Part shown: piece after piece, positions 1 through 12,530 of the stretch | How positions within the stretch are numbered: the first letter of the stretch is position 1 | How the letters are laid out: each line of letters begins with the position of its first letter | Assembly: GCF_000003605.2 (NCBI RefSeq) | Contig: NW_003144289.1 | Coordinates: 134,835-188,067 of the forward strand | Direction: 5' to 3' | Source of the DNA: Saccoglossus kowalevskii | Lineage: Eukaryota > Hemichordata > Enteropneusta > Harrimaniidae | DNA: 53,233 nucleotides | Program-made: the position numbers and the translations under genes | The notes under the pieces: model-generated | The model's database searches: none | Told to the model about the DNA's origin: nothing | Seen by the model: only the letters and a program-made list of their open reading frames with translations

Positions 1-128
1 CCAAACGGCGGAAACAAAATCGTCACTCCCAGAATAACTATGCAAAATAACGATCTAAAGTCGAACCATTCGAGCCACAATATTAACATAAAAATGACTT
101 TCGTTGCATTTGACAATGATAAACTTAC

Positions 129-300
129 CGAAAAGCCATGTTATTCTCGGTCGCTAACGTCGGGATAATCCGCCATTTTATTTGAGTGTGTTTTCCACCC
201 GACTCCGCCCGGTGACGTCATCATGTGCGCTATAGAAGGAGGTATGTGATTCCTTGACTAAAATCGTCGATAGTGGGTCTCGTTGAAATCTCGTTACATA
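129..300 (-). promoter_or_regulatory. Possible promoter and first exon of a gene leaving the window to the left
   Basis: A perfect CRE palindrome (TGACGTCA, 213-220) sits beside a GC-rich stretch with CCGCCC. On the minus strand an ATGGCGG start (176) opens a 12-codon frame that ends in TAA at 141, and a second ATG (139) runs into a good splice donor (GTAAG from 128). This looks like a first exon with a short upstream ORF, followed by a coding start in another frame; the remaining exons would lie beyond position 1. On the plus strand an ATG near 223 also reaches a gtatgt donor, so the promoter could be bidirectional. No product can be named. Confidence 0.35.
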
Positions 301-1330
301 GGCGTCGGATCAGATGTAGGTAGGGCGGAATTAAAAAAATCACAAAATCAAAATCAAAGTAAAATAATAAAATAAAATAAAATAAAAGGGCATTAATAAC
401 AAAAGTAATAAAAAATAAAATTAAAATAAGTTTATAGCCAAAATAATTAAAGCCCGTACACTACATCAGATTTTAATCAGATTGGAAAATATGTAGCCAT
501 CTGTTAGAAGATTTCAGTATTATCCAGAATTCCATCTTGATCACATGCATTGGGTGTAATATCAGTCCAAAAGTACCCAGTTGCAGGTTGCCAGTTTCGG
601 TTAAGACCACTTCCCGAATTGTAACTACTAGTGTCTAAACCACCTATTTTGTAATTCTTTGTTTTTAGCCATAACATAGTGGAGGCTTTAAGAGGTAGTA
701 CGGCAACATTGTTGGTTGATGGCATGTGAGCAACTGTCCGTTGTCTGTCCGTTGTCCGTCCGTTTGTGTGTCACTGAACTTTATTTGTAGTAAAACTACA
801 GAACTTTTTTCTGAATAAATACAGCTCCTGAACGGCTTATCTGCCAAAATTATGCAAATAACATTGTTTATACATGTACTTGAAATATATGTGTAATCAT
901 TCCAAACAATTTAATTATTTGGGCTGCAATAACTCCCTTGTTGAATTCTTAAGTGCACAATAATATAGAAATACAGTCCGTTATATGACATTTGATTATT
1001 ATGATATAAATTGCCAACACGATTGCCATTATTATGTGTTTGTCTTATTCAGACTAATGATTTAAAGTTAAACGTACTAGATCATATGCGATATGGGTCC
1101 CATGCCGTCATATCAATTGCATGTAAAATACCAAATGGACATTTTATTCACAAAAACTTTATACGCACATGACACAACATATGGGGTGCTCAGATTAGCA
1201 CACCCACGTATTTCAACATTCCAATGTCCCGAATATATGCACATACATTTATAAATTATAGATAGACGCAGTCACTTTATCAGCTCATATACAAGAGTCA
1301 AAACTGACCTTTATTTACAATAAAATTAAA
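300..1330. other. AT-rich non-coding stretch, one unrecognised minus-strand ORF
   Basis: An A-rich low-complexity block lies at 330-440. A minus-strand frame of 73 codons (725-504) ends in a peptide rich in Gly, Asn, Asp and aromatic residues (GSGLNRNWQPATGYFWTD); I do not recognise it and see no convincing splice acceptor in front of it. A TTTATT at 1310-1315 is AATAAA on the minus strand and suits the poly(A) signal of the gene ending at 1331. I see nothing else. Confidence 0.4.
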
Positions 1331-2965
1331 TTAAACTATTATTTCCAGGTTTCCATTCTTCATGTTATCCTGTAATGTGTAAGAGTATACTGCCTCCACT
1401 TTGTCACCTTCATAAACTATATTATACCATTTCAGGAATCCAGGCACCTGAAATACATAGTAAAGTACTATAATTATTGAGGTGCCAAAGACAACTGCCA
1501 TAGGAAAAAATATTACCACATAATGATTCAATGACATTACCAATGAATTACAATGTAAATGCAATGAATAAAATATAAATTTGGTGACTTAATTTTAGCT
1601 GGAATGGAGCGGAATGAATGGTACAATATATGCCAATGAAAATAATCTAAATTCATGATATATGTACTAGTAGGATACTTGCAAAGTGCTCGTTAACTTA
1701 AAAAAATATCAAATTTACACATATCTTACATTTACACATTATTTATTTTTACTTTTATTTTTTCATTTGTTTATTTATCTATTTTTATTTATTATGTTCA
1801 TTATGTTTATCTGGAAGACTGATCATGTCGCAGCCTGTTTTGACCATACCCGCTAAAGAACTGTGCCTCTGTAGTTTACCAATTTCCCACCTTTTGATTT
1901 TGAAATTGATTCCCAGCAGTGAGCAATGCCATTGTCATTGTTACTAAGATACTACTCTATTTGTCCCATTGTTTCAAATGAATAGCGAGACGCCATTCTG
2001 TGAAAACATTGTCGCACGTGTTTTCCTTGCAAAGGGTCAGTACTTCCGGCTTTAGAAAACTGCGTGGCGCTTGTTTGCGCTGATATCATACATAAATCGA
2101 ACACAAGAATTCATTTTAAAAGACAGTCTATCTTGCTCTTATCAAGTGGGTATAAGCGGCAGGCTCTGTAATAGCTAGTAATAACTCTCACAATAAATGG
2201 TTTCAAAAAATCACCTATTTTTTCAGGAAAATTAAAAAAATAAACGTAATAACGTCGGTACTCACCTTTCAGATGTAGCGAAGCCTTGCACTGTACGAAA
2301 ATGATGTCATATCCGGTGCTTGATCACGCGTGTGAAGAGGTCGCGTATAGCTCAAAAATCTCCAAGATGGCTAGCCCTGAGTACCGAATGATCAGCGGAA
2401 GAAGGCCAACCTACAGGACTGTACTCATGGCTACCAGATGGCATAACAGTCGCTGAAATGTTAACTAGGTGGGCAACAATTTACCACTTTTTGAAGTGGA
2501 AAAAACGTTCTCAGAAGACAGATGACTTAAACAAAAATAAATTTAGATATTTTGCTATGAATATCGACCAGTTTTACAACTTTTAGTTTTGAGAGATTTA
2601 TAATTTATGCTTAGAAACATAAAAATTAATAATATTTATGTATCAATGGATAATTTTAGGTGTGAAAATAGCAGCCATTTCACAGGCACTTTAAGCACAA
2701 TTTTAATTCGGCCTATGTTTCCTGTGGTAGTGGAATCGGGCTCGGCCAGTCAGTTATCGCTATAAACACACTCATTATTGAAAGTGTATGCATGCTGTAA
2801 AACTGGTGAAAATCTTGTGGTGTACTCACCCCTTGGGGGTGGTTATTCCTTGAATATCTGTTTGCTTTTGATGACATTTGTAAAGTAAGTATAGCTGCTG
2901 CAGCACTGGTTGAAATTGGTGGTGAATAAACATTCTGTTTACCAAGCAATTTAAAAATAGCAGTT

Positions 2966-3000
<35 letters not shown>

Positions 3001-4806
3001 CTTTATGAAACCGTATCCCGGAGTGGGATCTTAGTTGAAAATACAATGAAGTAATACAAAAAGATAGCAAAAAAAAAAAAACACAAGACAGTCATAGACG
3101 ATTGAAAAGAAGAAAAAAATTTTTAATTATTTGGTGGTCTGGCTTTTTAAGATTTTTTCTTGTCGTAATTTGAAACAAGTGTGGATGAATTTTCCAAGTT
3201 CAATGATTGTTTTGTCATTTTTAATTTTTAGTATATTTGTAAGTTTTTCGTCATCCGTCCCCAAGTTGCTTATATTGTATTTAATATTGTTGATCATGAT
3301 TTCTCGTTCCTTCTTGTATAAATTACAATTGAGAAGAAAATGTTTTTTGGTTTCAATTTCCTGTATGTCACAAACTGGGCAAATTCGGTTCTCCGCTAAA
3401 ATGTTATTATATCTGCCCGTTTCGATTTGAAGGGTATGAGCACTTATTCTTGAGTTTTGTCATAGCTGCTCTATGATTTGGATTTTTTTTTTTTTTTTTT
3501 TTTTTTGTTTGTATTTATAAACTTTTATTGGAGTTTGCACTGAAATTAACATCTTACATACCTGGTTTGTACATTACAAATTGCAATTAATCTACATATT
3601 GTGAAGTGGATTGGGTAACATTTTTCATAAAATATCCCCATTTCTTGTTATGAGAAGTCAACTTATTCCGTCGGACAGCAATGAAGTACTCTATCTCCAG
3701 GAAATATTTTACATATCTTTTGTATGCCATGAAGTCTGGCTTTTGATTTTTATGTCTACACAAGTAAATATATTTTTTTGCTACCAGAAAGAGGAAGTTG
3801 ACTAAACATGTAAAGTTTTCATCCCCAAAAAGGATTTGTTGTGCATTCGGGAATGCCCTCAGGCCAAGCTTACCCCCCCCAAAGCATATACAGTGTTTCC
3901 CAAAAATCTTGGGTGCATTGACATTGGTAAAACAAATGGATAAGAGATTCAGAGCATGATGAACAGAAAGTACACAGATCAGACTCCACAATGGGAGGGT
4001 TCACGATTTGGATTTTTGATTGTGGTGAGATATTTTTCATATGCAAATTCTGTTTTAATTTTCCTATAGGTTTGCAACTTGTTTTTGTGGTTTTTACCTT
4101 TATTGTCATCGTGTAATGTTTCTGTGCTATGTGTTTCAAAGGATTGTTCTAGTTTGCGCGTTACTGTTTCAGTGATTTGTTTGTCATCAAGAGATTTATG
4201 GTTTTCCCAAATATTTCCCATATTTAAATTTTCTAAAAATTGTTTTATGTCTGTTACCCAGTTGTCTTTTCCTTTTTTATCAAGATGTATTCCAAGATTG
4301 TAAGCTTCATGTACTAGCGAATTTGGGTTAGAATTATTTATTTTGATCCAATATTTGATCATATATTTTAAGCTTGTTGCTAGGAGAGAATATCTTCCCA
4401 ACTCTAGTATGCTTGCCAAATTACTTGCTTTGCTATTTACTTTTAAAAGGTATTTGCAGAATTGTATACCTGTATAATGATAATAGTTTTTTTTCTAAAT
4501 TTATAAAGCTTTGAAGGCCATAATACTACAGGAAAATGTAAGGGGTGATCAGAATACAATGCGAAGGTTTTCTATCGGAAACGGTATTGTGTTATACACA
4601 CTATTGGGCAATTGTTAGACGACCACCCCCACGTTTTAAACGGCTCTTCCTTACACTTTTGAAATCAGTCATACAAAACCAATATCACTACAATTGTACT
4701 TACCTGTGACGGTCTTACGAAAAGTTGTTGTTTTTCTGACGTATTCGCCCTTCTCAGAGACGGAAGACGTCCATGAATTAGTCATGTCACCGTTGTTAGA
4801 CGTCAT
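1331..4806 (-). CDS. Short protein ending in a Spindlin-like (Spin/Ssty) segment, three-exon model
   Basis: The model joins exon 1 (4806-4704, ATG to a CACAG/gtaagt donor, phase 1), exon 2 (2897-2830, ending CAAGGG/gtgagt) and exon 3 (1447-1331, after a TTTCAG acceptor, ending TAA). Phases agree and give 95 residues. The last exon reads VPGFLKWYNIVYEGD and then a YSYTLQD...NGNLEI stretch, which matches the WY-I-Y-E-D, Y-Y-L-D, G-L-I pattern of a Spin/Ssty repeat, the Tudor-like fold that in Spindlin reads methylated histone H3. Only about half a repeat is visible, and the upstream part of the repeat is not encoded by exon 2, so an exon may be missing or the gene may be degenerate. Exon 1 has normal coding composition, with Ser/Thr/Lys-rich text. 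AATAAA follows the stop. The intron between exons 1 and 2 hosts nested LINEs. The exon 2 acceptor (2898) is one of two adjacent choices. Confidence 0.42.
1452..2829. other. Intron of the Spindlin-like gene model
   Basis: Mostly AT-rich. The 2260-2480 part is GC-richer, with CpGs and several ATG and donor-like sites on both strands (for example ATGGCTAGC at 2367 on plus, 28 codons to TGA). It might be an alternative promoter or first exon, but no open frame joins in phase with the neighbouring exons. Confidence 0.3.
2966..4495 (-). mobile_element. 5'-truncated non-LTR retrotransposon (LINE), C-terminal part, interrupted
   Basis: Reading on the minus strand, two blocks (about 4495-4010 and 3480-3130) translate into the C-terminal region typical of CR1/L2-like LINE polyproteins: an ELGRYSL...KYMIKYW block, then a zinc-knuckle-like C-x2-C-x8-H-x4-C (RICPVC..HFLLNC), ending in TAA near 3131. 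The 3' end is a (TAA)n tail (about 2968-2999), usual for such elements. The copy is dead: it is 5'-truncated, has a frameshift near 3450, and is split by a second retroelement. It lies in the intron of the Spindlin-like gene on the same strand. Confidence 0.85.
3487..4008 (-). mobile_element. Second LINE fragment inserted into the first, with target-site duplication
   Basis: A run of about 25 T (3482-3506) is the poly(A) tail of a minus-strand element. Its body (4005-3590) translates to a LINE C-terminal domain of another family: CTFCSSCSESLIHLF, then a KYFLEIEYFIA...HNKKWG block ending in a stop near 3590. A C8 run around 3875 causes a frameshift. The 13-base sequence GATTTGGATTTTT occurs at both edges (3474-3486 and 4009-4021), the expected target-site duplication, and removing the insert rejoins the host element's reading frame. 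The element is 5'-truncated to about 0.5 kb. Confidence 0.87.
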
Positions 4807-5214
4807 TTTTATCACTGCTTGATTTGACTTGCTTTGAAGTCCAAGTACAGGGAACAGTGGTGCCAGAGTGTGTATGTAGGACGTCTTTAATAGCGATCGG
4901 TGAACAGAAAGGCAGTACATTCACACATGAATTCGACGTAACTACCAACTGACGAAACTAAAGCAGAAACTCAATGTATCGAAAGTGCGCCCTCAAGCAC
5001 ATTACTCAGGAAATGTCTTAGGAAAAAGTGACCTACATGTGCCCAATAATGACAAAAATAAGTATTTAAATAAATATATAACAAACAACAAAGCAGATCG
5101 CATGGCTCGTATGTATGTTTATTTGGCAATAATTAACTCAGCATATATTCGCGTCCGGACAAGTCCAGACTCCGAATACTGTAAACGCGTTAATTATTCC
5201 GTAACTTTTTCGGT

Positions 5215-5335
5215 AAATTAAATCCACGTGAACATGTGGAATGACAATAGAACTCAATGTTTTCCTGCCAAGTTCACGAACTTAAAACCCAGTGAATTTG
5301 CTCAAAATAGTGAAATTAATTAAATGTCATTAATT
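5215..5335. repeat. Dispersed repeat block, second copy near 29.07 kb
   Basis: The stretch from TAAATTAAATCCACGTGAAC through GCCAAGTTC and CCCAGTGAA to TAGTGAAATTAA recurs with few changes at 29067-29180. It is a non-coding interspersed element without clear terminal repeats in these copies. Confidence 0.65.
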
Positions 5336-5373
5336 ACTACTTTCGTCAATACTCCATTTCAGGTTTTTATTGG

Positions 5374-5506
5374 TTAAAGCGTGGTGGTTGTCGCACAGCG
5401 CTTGTTCGAATTTCATGTAAATAAACAATGTATTTTACAGGCGTTGTATACGTCGCTATGAGTCCCATATCGAACAGGACACGGCACGACGACCACCGCC
5501 CTTTAA
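5374..5506. mobile_element. MITE-like element with 20-bp terminal inverted repeats, copy 1
   Basis: The left end TTAAAGCGTGGTGGTTGTCG is the inverse of the right end CGACGACCACCGCCCTTTAA with three mismatches. The 133-bp non-coding body is related to 28217-28330. The TTAA at both edges could be target-site duplication or part of the terminus. Confidence 0.75.
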
Positions 5507-7845
5507 TATTCAAGTTTCTCACAAACAACACAAAATCCAAAGCCCTTATGATTTATCCGAATATTAGTGAAAGGTAGTTATAGATCATGCGAGTGATAAT
5601 ACAACTCTAACGAATTTCTTATATTTTCAATATTGTTCTATTTTCTCTTTATAATTCTTTTCGTTTAATTATAAAGTTTGCCATGAGTGTTTTTTTTTTT
5701 TTTTTTTTTTTTTTACAAGCTGCACCTGGATACTACAAGCCACACCCGGATTTTTGAAATGATTCAGGACAACAGAAAGTACCAATACCAATATAGGATT
5801 TTTCTATATAGCGTACAATAATTAAGATCACAACCATAATGAATGAATTCTGAGTATTTTTTTATTTATGAGTAATCTTCTCAAGCTATTGTGACGTCAC
5901 AAAATGTATTGGTTTACATTTGAAATTTATGCAAGTTTTTGTTACTAGAGCGCTGGTTGATAGACCCAGTCAGCTGGCGCACACGTGATAATAAAATAAA
6001 TACGATATTTACTATATGGGGGCCGTCATCTTGAATGACCTGACGCATAAAACTAAATAAGAGACAAGTTGTAAAACGCGTTTTTCAGATTCCTACAAAT
6101 CAGGACAAAAATACCAATCTTTCACAAAAATACGGTCCGTTGGGGTTATATTAAGCCAACCGATAACAAAATTCGGCCGAATTCGTCGTTTTTGTGTGGA
6201 AAAATCCCTTGCATACGAACACCTAATTACGCGAAGAACCAAGAACACTAAGCCGGGGTATTTGAAACTTAAAAATTGGCATTCCAGCACAGCAGCCAAT
6301 CAGCGACGGCCTAACGCTTAGATGACAATTTCGGTTTCGAACAGCATATATTTCTACTTTGGAATTACCCCAGGGGTATTTCCTTGGGTATTTTACATGG
6401 GAATCAACAACACTTTCCATGTAGTCAACATTAACTCCAGACTAACATGGTACACATTTACTAACCCATAGATAAGAGATCGACCAAATGCACACTACAC
6501 TATAATATATAGATTATTTCAGTGATAATTATTTTCATAAACCTATATGCATCATTGTTTGGTTTGCTCATTCCATCAGAAGTCGCCAGGAAGGTGGAAT
6601 ACCATATTTTCAGTGCAATACGGCAAATGAATAATAAGTTGGCACTGTAATGTGATCCAGAGGTGGGATTGGCGAGTAAATAAAATATATGATTCCAAAA
6701 AATTCTATATCTACGCCACAATGGCAAGTGATCATCGGTCTTGCAAACTTTGGGCGTCAACGCAGCTGCCTGAATAGCAGACGTATACTTTTAGTTCCAC
6801 GGGGTCTTTCTTTTTCAACGGTTGGTTAATGATTTAATTGTCAACCAGGACAATTGGGCTATAATTATGGGTATACAGGACATATTTAAACTTTACATTG
6901 TTTATTTTTATGCCAGACGTTCACACAGATTGACCCCAGGTAAATACGTTGTTTTCAAAAGGATTTCCTTCTTCTCCTGGAGCATTTGTTCAGAGATTAC
7001 ATGATAAAATATCATGATGTAGGTTTGAAGAATAATGAAGGTGAAGATTGTGTAAACTGATGTGAAGCATGAATGAATAAATGAAATACAAAAGAGCAAA
7101 TACAATGACGCTACAGACTATGTGCAAAAACATTCTGATTGGTAGGCTAATACAAAATTGCAAACGTGATTGCAGCACAGAAAACTGCCAGAATGGACTG
7201 AAAGCTCCGTGTTTTCACAAACCTCTTCTATGACTTCACAGATCAATCATATAACCAACAAATTATATCAGTTCCATTGTTAATCATTGGGAATATATAT
7301 GAACAAAAGGAAAAGTAAGCTATACATATATATGAAAGACGAGTAGTTTTATTACTGTGACCAGCAGCTCGTAGAGTTGTCCAACCCAATAAGTTTATAA
7401 GACACCATAAAAAATACGTATGAAAATACTAATGAGGTAACTAATAAATACACTTGTACTAGTCAATTGCAAATGATAAATAAAAAATAATTCTACTTAT
7501 ACGATAGGGATTATCTGTAAAAAAATAATAATGGTTTTACTTGACTTGACAAAAACAATACCAATCTCAATGATTGATAATTCATACAAATCGGCCAAAA
7601 TTGTAATAGAAAGCATCACACTAAGTACTGAACACGTCATATCTTTTGATTAATCGTTCACTACATTAATAACTACGAATACCAACTGTCAGAAATAGTA
7701 GTCCGAATAGAGACGATTATCTCGTAATTAGTTCTAAATCACTGAGTCGAGTTCCGTCCAGAACCTCAAATGGGCCGAAACGATGACAGACATAACACAG
7801 CCATTCGCTAATAATCAGATTAACAGATACGCAAAAACAAATTCA
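5507..7845. other. No supported gene; non-coding
   Basis: Holds a T30 homopolymer (about 5691-5714 and around it) and scattered short frames of 60-86 codons on the minus strand at 6093-6760. These have no recognisable domain, and the only donor-like sites near their ATGs (around 6370) are weak. I see no RNA gene. Confidence 0.4.
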
Positions 7846-8700
7846 TCACAATAGTCTATGCACCCAGGAAAAAAATATTCTTTTCTGAATCATTTTACAT
7901 TTATTAACCTTTTCGTAATCCCAAACAGTTCTCAGGAATTGACACGACACCTGCTTTGTATATATTTGTGTAAGTAGAAAGACCCATATTACGTAACGCT
8001 TTAAAATTTGACTTATAATGTACCCAGAGCTCTGCCAGTGGACAAGACCCGAGTATTTATATTCTCTAACATAATTTAAATTCTCATTCCCGATGTGGGG
8101 GCGGCGATTACTGGTACTTCTCATTACTGAGTATAATAGTGTACAATATTTTTATTTTGAGGTATTTACATGAATGCGACATTTTATATCCCAAATATTT
8201 AGATGTTTCAACATGATTGTCTATCAAATTCATTGTTTGCTAAAACACAATATGATCAGCATATAGTAGAATTTTTATATCATTATTATCAACACTAATG
8301 CCTTTTTTTCATATCTCTAACTTCCACTGCCAAATCGTTAATAAATATACAGAACAAAGTCGGAAACAAATTGCCACCCTGCGTTACACCTTTGTCAGTG
8401 GCGAAACCATTCAGCATAAACACCATTTAGCAGTAGCACGGGTTATCGTTGTACATTGGTTTTATACTGCTATACATGTTCCTACCGACTGGAGTTCATT
8501 GATAAACAGTTTATATATTTAATCATTATGGTCAACAATACCAAAGGCTTTACGTAAATCAATAAATGCAAAAGTTGACAGTCCACAATTTTCCGAGCAA
8601 TAGACGTGAAGGAATAAATATGATCTAGACATTTTCTACTCGAAATCCGCGTTGATCACCAAACAATACAGTGTTATTTTCTAGAAAACCCAAAGGTACA
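7846..8700 (-). mobile_element. Degenerate LINE reverse-transcriptase fragment
   Basis: Minus-strand translation in shifting frames gives several RT landmarks in order: FGDQRGFR (finger region), a CLDHIYSFTSI helix, FIDLRKAFGIVDHN (motif A, FxDLxKAFD with G in place of the catalytic Asp), GVTQGGNLFPTLFCIFIND (motif B) and LLYADHIVF (motif C, YADD changed to YADH). A thumb-like stretch, IGNENLNYVREYKY, follows. Many stops and frameshifts, plus loss of both catalytic Asp positions, show a long-dead copy of a CR1/Jockey/RTE-like element. Confidence 0.85.
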
Positions 8701-9149
8701 GTGCCATACAACTTTGCTATGACTATATACAGTTAACACAATAAATGTTTGATGAATGCTACAGATACTATAGCAATGAGATTTATTTTCTTATTTGCTT
8801 TTTTCCTACATATAAATTGGTTAAAGTACTCCTTGTAGCATAATATACTTATGTTTCTCAATGAAAAACATTTAATTTTAGAATTTTGTGGTTCTTTCCA
8901 ATCATTTTGCGACCATGCGGAGCGTCAAAGACAAGATCAGGACTAACAATGCCACTAGGATTCTTTTGACTTTGCTGGAAAACAGGAAAGAAACAACTAG
9001 TTTGTCACAAATTATTCAATTGTTGGGAGGGTCATAAATATCTTTTATTACTGAAAAACACCAGCCCCTCTGTAACCGTGTTCGTATAATGTTTATACGT
9101 GTTGCACACATATTCTCTATTCATCAAGTGATTATTGCGATGGTGCATT

Positions 9150-9258
9150 TTAAAGAGGGTGGGTCGTCCATGAGCCTTTGCGATTTTAGCGTGTTGTTAT
9201 CGTCGTTTGGGACTCAATTCCCGCGCGTGCGCAGGTGTCGACCCTCCCGCTTTAACTA
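9150..9258. mobile_element. Short MITE-like element with inverted ends
   Basis: The left end TTTTAAAGAGGGTGGGTCG and the right end TCGACCCTCCCGCTTTAA form terminal inverted repeats around a GC-richer body, unlike its AT-rich surroundings. Confidence 0.6.
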
Positions 9259-9479
9259 ACGTTAAAAAAATATGTCCTTAAAATGTGGGTGCAAATGCAT
9301 ATAATCTAACTATAAAATACAATATGATTATTATTCCTCCAATTTAGAAAAAAAACAAACTTTTTTCTTATTTTGGTATAACATTCAATAAATGTTGGTA
9401 CGTGAAAGTTTATTGAAGTAAATATTTCATAAATGTTTTATACATTTTCACTTGAAACGTTCATGCTTGAATGAAATTA

Positions 9480-10110
9480 AGTGTATACGATAATTTGAAT
9501 ACTTCTATGGGATTCAAGAATACTTCCTAAAAGGAATTCAATAAATTCTACTAGTCAAAACTTTTTATTGGACACAACTCTTATGGGATTTAACACTTTC
9601 TACCAGTCAGCACTTCCAATTGTATTTAAAACATTTTATGGGGTTTAAAAATACTTCCTATTCAGTTTAACACTTTCTATGCGAGTCAGCATTTTCTATG
9701 GAACTTGCTTTATACTATCCACTACTTTCTATTGGATCTAACAATTTCTATGAGATTCAAGAATTGCTATGCGAGTCAACACTTCCTATTGGACCTAACA
9801 ATTCCTTTGGGATTTTAACACTTTTTACTAGTCAGCACTTCCTATGGCATTTAAAAAATGTTATGGGATGCAACAATACTTTCTATGCGAAATGATTTAA
9901 CAATTCTTATGGGAGTCAACATTTACCATGGCATTAAATACTTTCTATGGGATTAAACATTTATGGGATTTAACACTTCTTATAGTATATTTGCCTTGAA
10001 TTCAACAGGTACTATGGGAGTCAACATTTCCCAAACACTTCTGTTGGATGCACCAACAATTCCTATGTAGTTAGCATTTACTATATAATTTGAATAACAT
10101 ATACATGTAC
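9480..10110. repeat. Degenerate tandem repeat, CTATGGGATTYAACA units
   Basis: About twenty imperfect units of 20-45 bp built on (A)CTTCCTATGGGATTTAACA and CTATGGGAGTCAACATTT. The array is diverged and non-coding. Confidence 0.75.
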
Positions 10111-10189
10111 TATGGGAGTCGATCGTGAATAATTTGCATTTTGTAAACTGTTTAGTAAGTAAGCAGGGGTTTGAACAGAAAGGCACTAA

Positions 10190-11930
10190 ACTAGCTCACT
10201 AGTAAACTAGAATTGAATTGAGATGGATTCCAATCTTGGTACATGTTGAAATTTTTGTGAGAGTGGTCGGTCCCTATAAAAACAATAAAGATTACCTCTA
10301 TCTGGATCCGGATCGAGTTTGCCATTTGGCTACTGTTACGAAGCACAGACATGATTTAAGACATTTAATTAGCATTTATATACATCAAATACTTTAATTG
10401 TATACTTTGGACATTACAGACATGATTACATAAATTACTTAAAAAAATATCTACTTTGAATGAATGAATAATTCCTAGAATGCCCATCAAAACTAATATG
10501 GAAGTATGTTTGCTATGAACCAATCATGGCATCTGTTCTATGAACTATCTCATGTTACAACATCTGTGATTGGCCATAAGAAAGAAAAGGCATGATTTGA
10601 TTGGGTTAGAATTGTATTGGCTAGAATAACAGATGACAAGTATAAGTATATTGGCTAGTACAACAAGAATTAACATCCAATTAAGAAGAAAAATAAAGTT
10701 CTAAAAACAGTTCTTCTATATAAAATATCAAGCTAATTTTAATTTGGTTCAGTCTGCATGAAAAAAATACTGGAATCCAGTTTCTATATACTGGGATGAA
10801 CTATAAAAACAATGAAAATGAAAAAAAAATTACAATTTCAATAATCAAACTATCGGATAGTTTCACCTTTCCACAGCATACATTGTTATTAGTTTGTCAT
10901 TGACTTCTACCTATATATAAACCTACAGACGTTGTTTCCAAAAAATAACACTCAACTGATCCTTTGTACATTATACTGGCCTTGTAATTGTACATTTCCA
11001 TTGTACACTGGTTGGATGTTATTTTTCATGACAATCAGCTATGTGATGTAGTTTACGTAGCCTGATTGATAGAATAGCTAGTTACAAGTTCATTTATTGT
11101 ATTGCAAATGCTGTATCACTTTCAAGAAATGCCCACATTAGAGGTTGACTACATAAAAGTTGTGGAATTTTGAAAAAAAATAATCAGCTAAGTCACAAAA
11201 AACAAAAACGATAAAAAGAGTCTTGCATATAAAATAAGTTGAAATGTAATATAGAAATAATTAACACAGTAACCAAACTTTTAATAGGAAGTTACAAGGA
11301 GTTTATATCCCAGGTTTGTGACCAGGTACTGATTATCATCTGCATCACAGTAAATCACTTCAAAATTTCATCAGTTTTCAGTGCAATTCAATCAATATGA
11401 GCTGATATACAGAAAGGGGAGGGGCTCATGCATGAGTGGGAGGGGGATTATACTATGACAAGTGCAAGAATGGATTACTGCTACCTCTACATACATACAT
11501 ACATACAGACTGCTTAACTCCTTCCGCTTTAAATCTGGAAATGAAATAAACTTAATTTATTTAGTTTTTTGTGATTAGATGGTTTAGATTATCTTAAAAT
11601 AATTTTATTTTTGATGAATGAACTTGGGAAGACAAGTAGATTAGCAAAATATTCTTTGAAAAAATACAGAAAATTCTCAGATGTTAATATTAGCTTAAGT
11701 CATTGTGACCACCTGTACTACTGACCTTTGTGAAAAAATTATTTATGACAAAATGCCACTACAGGCACATTAAATTACAAAATGCTTTCTCACACATAAG
11801 TCAAATACATGTACTGCCAAAGTTATGTTATAGTCAAATAGTTTTTAACCCTAAAAATTATAAATGATGAGAAATATATAATTTACTATACCACTGTTTG
11901 CCATGTTGCAAATTAGGAATAAATCCAGTC
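10190..11930. other. No gene seen
   Basis: AT-rich intergenic sequence with a (TACA)n microsatellite at about 11489-11508. No open frames or RNA genes that I can support. Confidence 0.4.
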
Positions 11931-11964
11931 CAATTTCTCGTTATACCGATACTCAAATTAGGTT

Positions 11965-12530
11965 ACATGATTTGCATATATGTTACATGATAAAATTTGC
12001 ATACATGTTACCTTGAATAATTTGCATACATGTCACAGGATCTATTTTGCATACATGTCATGTGATGCAATTTGCATACATGTCACAGGATGTAATTCGC
12101 ATACATGTCTGGGGATGTAATTTGCATACATGTTACAGGATTTAATTTGCATACATGTCATGTGACAAATTTGCATAGATGTCACAGGATGTAATTTGCA
12201 TACATGTTATGTGATAAATGTTAATACATTTGAATTGTTCAAATATAAATCATTTGCATAGATGTCACAGGATGTAATTTGCATACATGTTATGTGATAA
12301 ATGTTAATACATTTGAATTGTTCAAATATAAATCATTTGCATAGATGTCACAGGATGTAATTTGCATACATGTTATGTGATAAATGTTAATACATTTGAA
12401 TTGTTCAAATATAAATCATTTGCATAGATGTTACCTTGAATAATTTGCATGTCACAGGATCTAATTTGCATACATGTCACAGGATCTAATTTGCATACAT
12501 GTTCATACATTTGAATGGTTCAAATATAAA
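11965..12530. repeat. Minisatellite of ATTTGCATACATGT units with an 83-bp higher-order repeat
   Basis: The basic unit is roughly 25-30 bp: (T)AATTTGCATACATGT followed by CACAGGAT. The middle part repeats an 83-bp period three times (unit starts at 12169, 12252, 12335 and again at 12418), nearly identical. The array contains about 16 exact copies of ATTTGCAT, the POU/octamer element. Confidence 0.9.
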
